From Paraburkholderia heleia NBRC 101817 (lineage in GTDB: Bacteria; Pseudomonadota; Gammaproteobacteria; Burkholderiales; Burkholderiaceae): a stretch of 64,000 bases of DNA. The notes under the pieces are model-generated. The model saw only the letters and a program-made list of their open reading frames with translations, had not been told where the DNA came from and did no database searches. The stretch spans positions 1-64,000 of the forward strand of contig NZ_BBJH01000034.1 in assembly GCF_000739775.1 (NCBI RefSeq), in the 5' to 3' direction. Of this stretch, positions 16,321 through 25,116 are shown in pieces (within the stretch, counting starts at the first letter, position 1; every line of letters begins with the position of its first letter). Both the position numbers and the translations under genes were made by a program.

Positions 16321-17289
16321 TTATGCGCCGGAGGTCTGCACGCCCGCCGCCGCACGCGCGTCGCGCCGGCGCGCAGCCGACGGCAGCGCCTTCGCGACCA
16401 TGTTTTCCAGGGCATGCAGCACGCCGTCGCCAAAGCGGGCGAGCTGCGCCTCGGCCGCCTTGGCACGCTCGGGCAGCACGCGCCAGATGCACGGACGCGG
16501 CGAGAAATCGTCGAGATCGACCGGCTGCAGTTCGTCCACATAGGCGCTCGCCGCCAGCATGCAGTCCGGCACGAAGCCGAGCCCTACGCCATGCGCGACG
16601 AGGCCGAGTTTCTGCTCGGTGCCGAAGGTGCCGATGTTCACCTGCATCGACATGCCGCGATCGCGGAATGCATCATGCAGGCCTTCGCGAAAGCCGCAGC
16701 CTTCCGGATTGAGCACCCAGCCCATGCCGCCGAGATCCGACAGATGCAGCCGGTGCGCCGGCACGGTACCCTTGCGCGCTACCACCACCATGCGCAGTTC
16801 GTCCAGCCGCGCGGCCGTGAGGCCTGCGTCGAACTGCGTGTCGTTGGGCAGCACGACGATCGCGCCGTCGAGTTCGCCGTCCTTGAGCCGCGCGATCATC
16901 TCGGTGCTCCAGCCCGACGCGATCTCGATCGCGAGGCCGGGGTATTCCTCCATCATCGACGGCATCGCGTCGAGCAGCGCGAGTTCGGCGATCACCTCCG
17001 ACACGCCGATGCGCAACGTGCCGCCCGGCGCCGGATCGGCACGCACCAGATCCTCGATCGACGACACTTCGCGCAGCACCGCCTCGCACCGTTCGTACAC
17101 GCGGCGGCCGAGCGGCGTGGGGCGGGGCGGCTTGGTCTGGCGGTCGAGCAGCGTGACGCCCAGATCGCGTTCGAGGCTCTGCACGCGCCGGCTGATGAGC
17201 GGCTGGCGCGTGAGGAGCGCTTCGGCGGCGCCGGTCACGGACTCGTAGCGGACGACTGCGACAAAAGCGTTGATGTCTTCGAGTTTCAT
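16321..17289 (-). CDS. LysR-family transcription regulator of the tct/lyase cluster
   Basis: Regulator of 322 residues. The N-terminal winged helix is MKLEDINAFVAVVRYESVTGAAEALL with RQPLISRRVQSLERDLG; the C-terminal part is a two-lobed effector-binding domain. An upstream in-frame ATG at 17301 is possible, but MKLED aligns with the paralogous regulator at 31820-32788. It sits mid-operon, 30 bp after the lyase gene. Probable targets are the divergent promoters between 20127 and 20326, and the effector should be a substrate or intermediate of the cluster. The paralogue controls a similar module 15 kb away. Confidence 0.92.
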   Translation of the reverse strand: MKLEDINAFVAVVRYESVTGAAEALLTRQPLISRRVQSLERDLGVTLLDRQTKPPRPTPLGRRVYERCEAVLREVSSIEDLVRADPAPGGTLRIGVSEVIAELALLDAMPSMMEEYPGLAIEIASGWSTEMIARLKDGELDGAIVVLPNDTQFDAGLTAARLDELRMVVVARKGTVPAHRLHLSDLGGMGWVLNPEGCGFREGLHDAFRDRGMSMQVNIGTFGTEQKLGLVAHGVGLGFVPDCMLAASAYVDELQPVDLDDFSPRPCIWRVLPERAKAAEAQLARFGDGVLHALENMVAKALPSAARRRDARAAAGVQTSGA

Positions 17290-17319
17290 ACGGTCAGGCA
17301 TGCAAAAAAGGGTGAGGCG

Positions 17320-18684
17320 TCAGTCGTTCATCCAGCCCGCCGCGTGTTGCGCGGCGAGCGTGCGATCGATGCTGGCGCCCGTTTCGCCGAGATAGCCGGC
17401 GGGATCGGTGAGACGCACGATATCGTCTTCATTCAGGACTTCGGCAAGACCCGCGTGTGCACGCATCGCATCGCCGAAATCGAGCTTGTTGGCGATGCCG
17501 TGCATCGACGCTTCATAGAGCCAGTGATGCGCGGTCTGCTTGCCCACGCGCTCGCCGAGCTCGATCATCACACGCTCGGTCAGCAGGTAGCCGCGCATCG
17601 TGTCGAGATTGCGCGCCATCGCAGCGGAATCGACGCGGATGCCGCCGAGCAGCTTGTTGGTCTGCTGCAGGATTGCCCCGGCGATCAGGCAGCACTCCGG
17701 CAGCGCCTTCCACTCGGTTTTCCACGCGATGCCGTCGCGCTCGTGCTCCTGCACCATCGCTTCCATCATCATCGCAGCGTTGTAGCGCAGCGCGCGAGAG
17801 AGACCCGCGACATTCTCCGCCGAGGTTGGATTGCGCTTGTGCGGCATGGTGGACGACGCGAGTTTGCCATCGGTGAAGGCTTCCTCGATTTCGGCGAATT
17901 CGTTGCGCTGCATGTTGAACAGCTCGTTGCCGATCTTCGACATGGTCGCGCCGACGATCGCCAGCAGGTTCGCATATTCGGTCACACGGTCGCGCGCCGG
18001 CGCCCAGCTGATGGTCGGCACGCGCAGGCCGAGCGCTTCGAGCGTGCGCGTTTCCACTTCGCGCGCCTTCGGCCCGAGCGAGGCCTGCGTGCCCACCGCG
18101 CCCACCAGCATGCCGACGAACACGCGCGGCTCGCATTCCTGCATGCGCTGATAGTGACGCGACACTTCGTCGAGCCAGATCGCGCACTTGTGGCCGAAGG
18201 TGATCGGCAGCGCCTGCACGCCGTGCGTGCGGCCCACCATCACCGTATCGCGGTGCGCTTTCGCAAGACGCGCCAGCTCGCGACCGATGCCGCGCAGCTC
18301 CTGCATGAAGACCGCGTGCGCATCCTTCAGTTGCAGGATCATGCCGGTGTCCAGCACGTCCTGCGTGGTCGCGCCGTAGTGCACCCATTCGCCTTCCTTG
18401 CCTGCATGCTGCTGCAACTGCTTGAGCAGCGGCACCAGCGAATGCTTGATGCGACGGATTTCGCTCGCCATCTGTTCGATGTCGATCTTCTCGACCTTCG
18501 CGTTTTCGACGATCGCATTCGCGGCGGCCTGCGGAATGATGCCGAGGCCGGCTTGCGCCTTCGCGAGCGCGGCTTCGAAGTCGAGCCATTTCTGCACGCG
18601 CTGCTCTTCGGAGAAGATCGCGCGCAACGGCTCGCTGCTCCACAGATGTTGCAGCGCCATCATGTCGAATACGGATACGCTCAT
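17320..18684 (-). CDS. Aspartase/fumarase-superfamily lyase (adenylosuccinate lyase-like)
   Basis: Lyase of 454 residues with the superfamily regions HYGATTQDVLDTG, GRTHGVQALP and the signature loop SSTMPHKRNPTSAENVAG, whose Ser is the usual catalytic base. Members cleave C-N, C-O or other bonds beta to a carboxylate and release fumarate. It resembles PurB/CMLE-type proteins, but its setting with Bug proteins and a PrpD protein does not fit purine synthesis. A role in splitting an N-substituted aspartate, as in iminodisuccinate or EDDS degradation, is inferred. Its start overlaps the oxidase stop (ATGA). Confidence 0.88.
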   Translation of the reverse strand: MSVSVFDMMALQHLWSSEPLRAIFSEEQRVQKWLDFEAALAKAQAGLGIIPQAAANAIVENAKVEKIDIEQMASEIRRIKHSLVPLLKQLQQHAGKEGEWVHYGATTQDVLDTGMILQLKDAHAVFMQELRGIGRELARLAKAHRDTVMVGRTHGVQALPITFGHKCAIWLDEVSRHYQRMQECEPRVFVGMLVGAVGTQASLGPKAREVETRTLEALGLRVPTISWAPARDRVTEYANLLAIVGATMSKIGNELFNMQRNEFAEIEEAFTDGKLASSTMPHKRNPTSAENVAGLSRALRYNAAMMMEAMVQEHERDGIAWKTEWKALPECCLIAGAILQQTNKLLGGIRVDSAAMARNLDTMRGYLLTERVMIELGERVGKQTAHHWLYEASMHGIANKLDFGDAMRAHAGLAEVLNEDDIVRLTDPAGYLGETGASIDRTLAAQHAAGWMND

Positions 18685-20126
18685 CGTTTGTCTCCTTGAT
18701 CTTGTGTGTGGGCGGGCAACAGCCGGCCGGGATTGAACAGGTTACCGGGGTCGATTGCGTGCTTGACGCGCGCCATCAGGTCGAGCGCGACCGGGTTCTT
18801 GTACTGCATCAGCGCGTCCTGCTTCAGGCGGCCGATGCCGTGTTCGGCGGAAATCGAGCCGTGCATCTTCGCGACCTGCTCGTGCACGATGTCGTGCACG
18901 CGCGGAATCTGTGCGCGGAATGCGTCGTCGCCCTGCGCGGCCGGCTTGCTCTGGTTGTAGTGCAGGTTGCCGTCGCCCACATGGCCGAAGCAGATCACGC
19001 GGATGCCCGGGCACGCCGCTTCCAGCGCCGCGCCGGTCGTTTCGATGAATTCGGGAATGCGCGAAATCGGTACCGACAGGTCGTGCTTGATCGACGGCCC
19101 GTCGCGGCGCTGTGCTTCCGGTACGTGATCGCGGATGTGCCACAGCGCGTGCGCCTGCTCGGAAGACTGCGCGATCACCGCATCGCGTGCGAGGCCGCGT
19201 TCCAGCGCGTCGGCGAGCGCCGCTTCGAAGCGCGCGTCGAGTTGCGCGTCGCGCGCCGTCTCCGACACTTCCACCAGCACCGACCACGGCGTCGCCTCGG
19301 CGAGCGGCGCGCGCGTGCCATCGATATGCGCGAGCACCTGATCGAGCGTCGCGCGGCCGACCAGTTCGAACGACGTGACGCAATCGCCGAGCGTTTCGCG
19401 CAGCAGCATCAGCACGCCGATCGCCTGTTGCGGCGTGTCGAGGCCGAGCCATGCGGTGCACTGCTGGCGCGGTTTCGGAAAGAGCTTGAGCGACGCCGCG
19501 GTGATCACGCCGAGCGTGCCTTCGCTGCCGACAAACAGGTGCTTGAGGTCGTAGCCGGTGTTGTCCTTGCGCAGCGGCGAGAGGCCGTTCCAGATGCGTC
19601 CGTCGGGCAGCACCACTTCCAGTCCGAGCGTGAGATCGCGTGCATTGCCGTAGCGCAGCACCTGTTCGCCGCCCGCGTTGCTCGCCAGATTGCCGCCGAT
19701 TGTCGCACTGCCTTCGGCGGCGAGCGACAGCGGGAACAGACGGTTGTGGCGCGCGGCTTCTTCCTGCACGTGCTGCAGGATCACGCCGGCCTCCACCGTG
19801 ATGGTCTCGTCGGCGAGCGACACGCCGCGCACGCGGTTCATGCGCGTGAGGCTCAACACCACCTCGCGGCCCGATGCATCCGGCGACGAGCCGCCCGCCA
19901 GCCCCGTGTTGCCGCCTTGCGGCACCACCGGCACGCGTTCCTTTGCGCACAGGCGAACGATGGCCGCGACCTCGTCGGTGCTGGCCGGTCGCACGACGGC
20001 GCGCGCCGCGCCCGGGAAGTTGCCGCGCCAGTCGCGCTCGAAGCGCTCGCGGTCGGCGGCATCGGCCACGAAGCCTTGCGGGCCAACGATTTGCTGCAGT
20101 GCATCGAGGAAGGAATCGGAGTGCAT
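18681..20126 (-). CDS. FAD-linked oxidase/dehydrogenase (GlcD/D-lactate dehydrogenase type)
   Basis: Flavoprotein of 481 residues. The FAD_binding_4 domain holds VPVVPQGGNTGLAGG and EGSATIGGNLASNAGG; the C-terminal FAD-oxidase domain has CFGHVGDGNLHYN and AEHGIGRLK, the metal- and substrate-site motifs of D-2-hydroxyacid dehydrogenases. ATG 20126 is preferred because upstream codons show no similarity. It would oxidise a D-2-hydroxy acid such as D-malate, D-lactate or a related dicarboxylate, passing electrons to the respiratory chain. It is the first gene of the leftward operon, divergent from the AhpD-like/tctBA operon. Confidence 0.9.
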   Translation of the reverse strand: MHSDSFLDALQQIVGPQGFVADAADRERFERDWRGNFPGAARAVVRPASTDEVAAIVRLCAKERVPVVPQGGNTGLAGGSSPDASGREVVLSLTRMNRVRGVSLADETITVEAGVILQHVQEEAARHNRLFPLSLAAEGSATIGGNLASNAGGEQVLRYGNARDLTLGLEVVLPDGRIWNGLSPLRKDNTGYDLKHLFVGSEGTLGVITAASLKLFPKPRQQCTAWLGLDTPQQAIGVLMLLRETLGDCVTSFELVGRATLDQVLAHIDGTRAPLAEATPWSVLVEVSETARDAQLDARFEAALADALERGLARDAVIAQSSEQAHALWHIRDHVPEAQRRDGPSIKHDLSVPISRIPEFIETTGAALEAACPGIRVICFGHVGDGNLHYNQSKPAAQGDDAFRAQIPRVHDIVHEQVAKMHGSISAEHGIGRLKQDALMQYKNPVALDLMARVKHAIDPGNLFNPGRLLPAHTQDQGDKR

Positions 20127-20184
20127 CGGCGCATTGGAGTGGTGGTCAGGGTGATCCGAACAATAGCGGATCGACAAGAGATTA

Positions 20185-20237
20185 GCCAGTATCGGAATAA
20201 CGTATTGCAATTTAATTCAAAAAATAGATAAACTGGC
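20185..20237. promoter_or_regulatory. Candidate LysR operator in the divergent promoter region
   Basis: GCCAGT (20185-20190) and ACTGGC (20232-20237) form an inverted repeat around an AT-rich core. TATCGGAAT (20190-20198) and ATAGATA (20224-20230) also occur, as themselves or as complements, in the promoter region of the paralogous cluster (32845-32876). The site lies between the two divergent operons. Confidence 0.4.
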
Positions 20238-20326
20238 TTCGTGATCGCGGTCAGCCGGTGACGCGACGATCGCATTCCCGACCTGGCAGTTCCCACCACC
20301 CGAGACAGACAACAGGAACACACCGC

Positions 20327-20656
20327 ATGACGCACTACTACGACAAGGAAGACGCCGTCCATCGCATGGACATGGCGAAGGCCGCCCCGGAAGACTTCAA
20401 GGCCTGGTCGAACCTGAACAACATCGTCGGCCGCGAGAACGGCGCGATTCCCCTGAAGTACCGCGAGCTGATCGCGATTGCCGTGGCGCACGCGACCGGC
20501 TGTCCGTACTGCATCGAATCGCACGCGAAGAAAGGCAAGGCGGCAGGCGTCTCGAAGGAAGAGATGAGCGAAGCGATCCTGCTGGCCGCGGCGCTCTGCG
20601 CGGGCGCGGCGGCGGCGCATGGCGGCCTCGCGATGAAGTTCTTCGATCAGGCGTAA
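20327..20656 (+). CDS. AhpD-like / carboxymuconolactone decarboxylase-family protein
   Basis: Small all-helical protein of 109 residues with the AhpD-type active site GCPYCIESH (Cys-x-x-Cys plus His) preceded by KYRELIAIAVAHAT. Family members reduce peroxides with a thiol pair or decarboxylate lactones; the double Cys favours a redox role. It is the first gene of the rightward operon, ahead of tctB-tctA. The paralogous module at 33992 has an equivalent gene in the same place, so the link to this transporter type is conserved within the window. Confidence 0.88.
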   Translation: MTHYYDKEDAVHRMDMAKAAPEDFKAWSNLNNIVGRENGAIPLKYRELIAIAVAHATGCPYCIESHAKKGKAAGVSKEEMSEAILLAAALCAGAAAAHGGLAMKFFDQA

Positions 20657-20838
20657 AGCCGGTCGGGGCCGGGCGCGATCGGACCGGTGAGTTCGACCGT
20701 TCGGCCCGAAAGCGGCGCAATGAACCGCGGACGTCCTGCGTGGAGGTACCTCATGCCGCGACGCCGCGCTCGCGCGCCCGCGCGCACGGCTCGCAGAAGC
20801 CGGCGGCGGGGCAGTTGGACATGAAAGGAGACATCGAC

Positions 20839-21306
20839 GTGGTCGAACAGCAGGCAACGGCGTCGACGCAACGACGCGACTATTACGCGGGCGGACTGAT
20901 GATCCTGCTCGGCCTCGGCGCGATCCTGAAGGGCTCGAGCTACGACATAGGCAGCCTGAGAGAAATGGGCCCGGGCTTCTTTCCCGTTGCAGTCGGCGTC
21001 ATCATGGCGCTCGCCGGACTGGGCATCGCCTTCACGACGGTTGCGGTCGCCGCGCGCGACGAGAAGCCGCGGGCGGAATGGCGCGGCTGGATCTGCATCC
21101 TGCTCGGCATTCTCGCGTTCATCGTGCTGGGCAATCACGGCGGCCTGGTGCCGGCCACGTTCGCCACGGTGTTCATCGCCGCACTGGGCGACCGGAAGAA
21201 TTCGCTGCGCGATGCGCTGCTGCTCGCGCTCGCCATGTGCGCGGTGGCGGTGGTGATCTTCTGGTGGGCGCTGCAGGTGCAACTGCCGCTGTTCCAGTGG
21301 AGTTGA
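20839..21306 (+). CDS. tctB: Tripartite tricarboxylate transporter small membrane subunit
   Basis: Protein of 155 residues with four hydrophobic segments and the TctB pattern RRDYYAGGLMILLGLGAI, GSLREMGPGFFP. The start is set at GTG 20839: GGAG lies 8 bp before it, and the reading VVEQQATA matches MDGQATA at the start of the paralogue at 34512. ATG 20821 is an alternative. With TctA it forms the membrane part of a secondary transporter that takes ligand from a Bug receptor. tctA starts 4 bp after its stop. Confidence 0.9.
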   Translation: MVEQQATASTQRRDYYAGGLMILLGLGAILKGSSYDIGSLREMGPGFFPVAVGVIMALAGLGIAFTTVAVAARDEKPRAEWRGWICILLGILAFIVLGNHGGLVPATFATVFIAALGDRKNSLRDALLLALAMCAVAVVIFWWALQVQLPLFQWS

Positions 21307-21310
21307 CGCC

Positions 21311-22855
21311 ATGATCGGACAATCGCTCGCGGATCTCTGGCAGGGCTTCGGCGTTGCGCTGGAAATCCATAACCTGATGTGGTCGTTCGTCGGCGTGCTG
21401 GTCGGCAACCTGATCGGCGTGTTGCCCGGCATGGGCGCGCTGTCGGCCATCTCGATCCTTCTGCCGCTCACCTATTCAATGGGCCCGGTGCCCGCCGTGC
21501 TGATGCTCGCGGGCATCTTCTACGGCTCGCAGTACGGCGGCGCGATCGGCGCGATCCTGCTCAATCTGCCGTGTCATCCTCCGCACGCGGTCACCTGTCT
21601 GGACGGCTATCCGCTCGCCAGGCAGGGACGCGGCGGCTCGGCGCTCGGCATCACGATGGTCGCGTCGTTCTTCGCGGCCTCGTTCGGCATCGTCGTGATG
21701 ATCTTCGCGTCGCCGCTGCTGGTGTCGATGGCCTTCAAGTTCGGGCCGACCGAAATTTTCTCGATCATGCTGCTCGGCCTGCTGGCGGGCGCCACCATGA
21801 GCCGCGGTTCCGCGCTCAAGGGCGTGGCGATGACCTCGGTCGGCCTGCTGGCCGGCGTGGTCGGCACCGACGTGAACACGGGCATCTCGCGTTTCACGTT
21901 CGGGTTCGTCGAACTGTCCGACAAGGTGGAACTGGTTGCGCTTGCGCTCGGCATCTTCGGCGTCGCGGAATTTCTGCGCAGCGTGAACCGCATCCAGGTC
22001 GTGGGCGGCAAGACGCATATCCGGCTGCGCGACATGCGGCCGAGCCGGGCGGAACTGCGCGAAGCGTTCTTTCCGCTGCTGCGCGGCACCTTTATCGGCA
22101 CGCTGTTCGGCGCAATGCCCGGCACCGGTCCGACGATCACGACGTTCATCGCATACACGCTCGAGCGCAAGCTGTCGAAGCATCCCGAACGCTTCGGCAC
22201 CGGGCAGATCGCAGGCGTGGCGAGTCCCGAGGCGGCGTCGCATTCGAAGACCCAGGTGGATTTCATCCCGACCATGAGCCTCGGCATTCCCGGCGATGCG
22301 ACGATGGCGCTGATTCTCGGCGCGTTGCTGATCCACGGCATCCAGCCGGGGCCGCGCCTCATCACCGAACATGCCGATCTGTTCTGGGGATTGATCGCGA
22401 GTTTCTGGATCGGCAACGTGCTGCTCGTGCTGCTCAACGTGCCGTTGATCGGCGTGTGGGTGCGGCTGCTGCGCGTGCCTTACCGCTTCCTGTTTCCGGC
22501 GGCGCTCTTTTTCATCGCGATCGGCGTGTACAGCACCAACAACAGTCTGTTCGAGATCGGCGAAGTGCTCGTGTTCGGCGTGGCCGGCGCGATCTTCGCA
22601 TCGCTGAAGTTTCCGGTCGCGCCGATCCTGCTCGGATACGTGCTCGGACCGATGGTCGAGGAGAACTTCCGCCGCGCGCTCCTGCTGTCCCGCGGCGATC
22701 TGCTGGTGTTCGTGCAGCATCCGATCAGCGCGGTGTTCATCGGCATCAGCGCGGCACTGATCGCCGTGCAGCTGTGGCTCGGCATGCGCGCCCTCCATCG
22801 AAATCGACAGCGGAAAGGGGTGCCGGTGGGCACTTTGGGCAAGACGCACGGCTGA
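21311..22855 (+). CDS. tctA: Tripartite tricarboxylate transporter large permease subunit
   Basis: Integral membrane protein of 514 residues with about 11-12 helices. TctA motifs include IGVLPGMGALSAISILLP, GIFYGSQYGGAIGAILLN, PGTGPTITTF and SLGIPGDATMALILGALL. It is close to the second TctA (35027-36622), identical over long stretches, so the two arose by duplication or by transfer of similar modules. It should import a di- or tricarboxylate presented by the Bug proteins of the divergent operon. Confidence 0.95.
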   Translation: MIGQSLADLWQGFGVALEIHNLMWSFVGVLVGNLIGVLPGMGALSAISILLPLTYSMGPVPAVLMLAGIFYGSQYGGAIGAILLNLPCHPPHAVTCLDGYPLARQGRGGSALGITMVASFFAASFGIVVMIFASPLLVSMAFKFGPTEIFSIMLLGLLAGATMSRGSALKGVAMTSVGLLAGVVGTDVNTGISRFTFGFVELSDKVELVALALGIFGVAEFLRSVNRIQVVGGKTHIRLRDMRPSRAELREAFFPLLRGTFIGTLFGAMPGTGPTITTFIAYTLERKLSKHPERFGTGQIAGVASPEAASHSKTQVDFIPTMSLGIPGDATMALILGALLIHGIQPGPRLITEHADLFWGLIASFWIGNVLLVLLNVPLIGVWVRLLRVPYRFLFPAALFFIAIGVYSTNNSLFEIGEVLVFGVAGAIFASLKFPVAPILLGYVLGPMVEENFRRALLLSRGDLLVFVQHPISAVFIGISAALIAVQLWLGMRALHRNRQRKGVPVGTLGKTHG

Positions 22856-22935
22856 AAACGCCGCAGGCTCCGCAAGGCCGTGGCAGCGCGCCCGCAGGGC
22901 GGAAAGGGCGACGCACGATGCGTCTGCGTTCTTCA

Positions 22936-23200
22936 AGGCAACTTCCTGAGATTCGCCGAAATCTTGACGGCCGCCGCGCGCAGCACGGGCATGTCCCGCG
23001 CCTGGGCGGGTGCGACGACGTCACCGCCCAGCAGTTCGATGATCTGCGCGGCGCGTTCCGCTGGCGAGACGCTGGCGAGACGCTGGTCGAGCCGGGCGCC
23101 GCGACTTTCGGATTGCCGAGCGACGGTATGGACTTCGCGCCAGGGCCGGTCGTCAGGTTGACGACGATGTCGAGACCGGCATCGCGGGGATTGCGCAGAC
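22936..23200 (-). pseudogene. Remnant of a beta-keto acid cleavage enzyme-like gene (DUF849), frameshifted
   Basis: Two overlapping frames on the minus strand join into one reading. Residues at 23139-23159 are NLTTGPG, followed by GNPKVAAPGSTSVSPA and then ERAAQIIEL. This resembles the internal NLTTGPG...PGTT...ER...H region of 3-keto-5-aminohexanoate cleavage proteins. The frames are separated by an 11-bp tandem duplication (GAGACGCTGGC) at 23066-23087; removing one copy restores a continuous frame. Both ends of the gene are missing. The similarity weakens after AAQIIEL, so the family call is moderate. Confidence 0.45.
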
Positions 23201-23569
23201 GACGCGTCGCACGGCACGGCCTGCAGCGATCGCGCGCTGGCGTTTCGCTGACGGGGCGGGCCTCGCCGCGTCCTGAGATGCATCGCGCTTCGTTCGCCGC
23301 GCCCTTCGCCCGGTTGGGCCTGGAAAACATCGTATGCCGGCAGCTCGGTAGCGGCAATCGGGTTTCAGGGCACTTTCCGTTGAGCGGAAAGCTTATCCGG
23401 GCTCCTGTTTATCGAATCGACTGGAGCGATCCGATTGGACGGTCCTGTTTTCGCGAGCCGCCGTTCCAGACGGGAGAGAAGGGGAGAGAGGGTTTCGCGA
23501 CGCAGCGGTGTGCGAGGTATTCGAGATGCAACTGGAAGTTCGCCGGCATTCGTTTCGCGCCGGCCAGCT
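23201..23569. other. Non-coding stretch between tctA remnant region and the acyl-CoA ligase gene
   Basis: No supportable gene. Together with 22856-22935 it surrounds the DUF849 remnant and is probably eroded coding DNA. I see no promoter or strong terminator. Confidence 0.35.
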
Positions 23570-25111
23570 TCAGCTCACCGCCGGCTTCTCTTCGTAATAG
23601 CCGTCGGCGAGACGCGCCGCGAGCGTTTTGCGATCGACTTTGCCGACTGCGGTTTCCGGCAGCGATTCGACGAACACCACATTGTGCGGCACATAGATAC
23701 GCGCGAGACGCTTCCTTACGGCATCCTGCACTTGCTCCGCGCTCGCCGTGCCGGCGTCTTTCGGCACGACAAAGGCAACCGGCACTTCGCCGAGATCCTT
23801 GTCCGCGCGTCCGACCACGCAGCACGCAACGACATCGCCTTGCGCGACGATCACGCTCTCGATCAGCAACGGCGACAGATTCTCGCCACCGCGAATGATC
23901 ACGTCCTTGATGCGGCCCGTCACGTAGAGATAGCCGTCGTCGTCGAAGCGGCCGAGGTCACCGGTGCGCAGCCAGCCATCGGCGACGGTGCGGGCGGTGG
24001 CGTCGTCCGAACCGAGATAACCCGTCATCAGGTTCGGACCCGCGATGCAGATTTCGCCTTCGACGTCGGGCGCGTGGCTCATCGTGCCGTCGGCGGCGCG
24101 CAGGGCTACCGTCTGTCCCGGCAGCACCTTGCCGACCGAGCCGATGCGACGCGCCGTCGGCGGATTCAGCGTGCTCGTGCAAGTCGCTTCGGACAAGCCA
24201 TACGAGATCACCAGCGGACAGCCGAGCTTCGTTTCCACTTCGCGATGCAGCGCTTCGGTGATCGGCGCCGATCCGCAGCGCGCCATGCGCAAGCCGGCGA
24301 GCACGGCTGAATCGAAGTGTTGTGCGAGCATGCGCGAGTACATCGTCGGAACACCGGTAATGATGGTCGGCTTAAAGCGCGTCATAAGTTCCGGCATGTC
24401 TTCCGCACGGAAACGCGGGCAGAACGCGATCTTCGAACCGGCGAGCAAGGGCGCGAACAACTGATTGTTGACGCCGTTGGTGTGATAGATCGGCATCACA
24501 TGCAGCAGGCAATCGTTGCTCGACAGCGCGCTATGTTCGAGCACGCCGAGCGCGTTGTTCAAAAGCGCGGCCTGTGTGAGTTGCACGACTTTCGGCCGCC
24601 CGGTGCTGCCCGATGTGAACAACAGCAGCGCGGGACAATCCGGCGCGACATCGACGGGCGGAAAATACGACGCCCCCGTGAGGCGCGCGAAGTCGAGCGT
24701 CGTGGTGTCTTCGGAAATCGGGAGCGATTCGACGAACGCAGCATGCTCCGCGTCATGCACGAGCAAACGCGCGCGCGTTTCGATCAGCCGCGCGCCGACT
24801 TCCTCGGGCGCCAGTCTGGGTTCGAACACGCAAGGACACAATCCGGCGCGGATCGCGGCGAGCAGCAGCACGACGGCATCGAGCGAGCGCGACATGATGA
24901 TCGCGACGACATCGCCGGGGCGCACATCGCGGCCCGACAGACTGGCCGCGACGGCGCCCGTCTCGCGAGCGAGTTCCGCGTATGTCAGCGTCCTTGCGCC
25001 ATCGGTCAGGGCGGGAAGGTCCTGCACGCCGCGCGCATGCCAGTACTGATCGAAGGCTTGTGCGAGACTCGCCGGACGGGCGTCGAGATGCAATGCGGTG
25101 GATATCGTCAC
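23570..25111 (-). CDS. AMP-forming acyl-CoA ligase
   Basis: ANL-superfamily enzyme of 513 residues with the motifs LLFTSGSTGRPKVV (P-loop), ISYGLSE, GWLRTGDLGRFDDDGY, GRIKDVIIRGGEN and the C-terminal Lys in TAVGKVDRKTL. It activates a carboxylic acid to its CoA thioester using ATP. It is the last gene of a leftward set: CaiB, hydratase, CoA-transferase A and B, ligase. Three ways of attaching CoA in one set (ligase, type I-like transferase, type III transferase) suggest several acids, or one intermediate cycled between CoA carriers. The substrate is not predictable. Confidence 0.92.
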   Translation of the reverse strand: MTISTALHLDARPASLAQAFDQYWHARGVQDLPALTDGARTLTYAELARETGAVAASLSGRDVRPGDVVAIIMSRSLDAVVLLLAAIRAGLCPCVFEPRLAPEEVGARLIETRARLLVHDAEHAAFVESLPISEDTTTLDFARLTGASYFPPVDVAPDCPALLLFTSGSTGRPKVVQLTQAALLNNALGVLEHSALSSNDCLLHVMPIYHTNGVNNQLFAPLLAGSKIAFCPRFRAEDMPELMTRFKPTIITGVPTMYSRMLAQHFDSAVLAGLRMARCGSAPITEALHREVETKLGCPLVISYGLSEATCTSTLNPPTARRIGSVGKVLPGQTVALRAADGTMSHAPDVEGEICIAGPNLMTGYLGSDDATARTVADGWLRTGDLGRFDDDGYLYVTGRIKDVIIRGGENLSPLLIESVIVAQGDVVACCVVGRADKDLGEVPVAFVVPKDAGTASAEQVQDAVRKRLARIYVPHNVVFVESLPETAVGKVDRKTLAARLADGYYEEKPAVS

Positions 25112-25116
25112 GTTCG

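Noticed and set aside
17320..18684. Lyase considered as the housekeeping purB (adenylosuccinate lyase)
   Set aside because: Its operon holds transporter receptors and catabolic oxidoreductases rather than purine genes, and a second similar lyase sits in a paralogous catabolic module.
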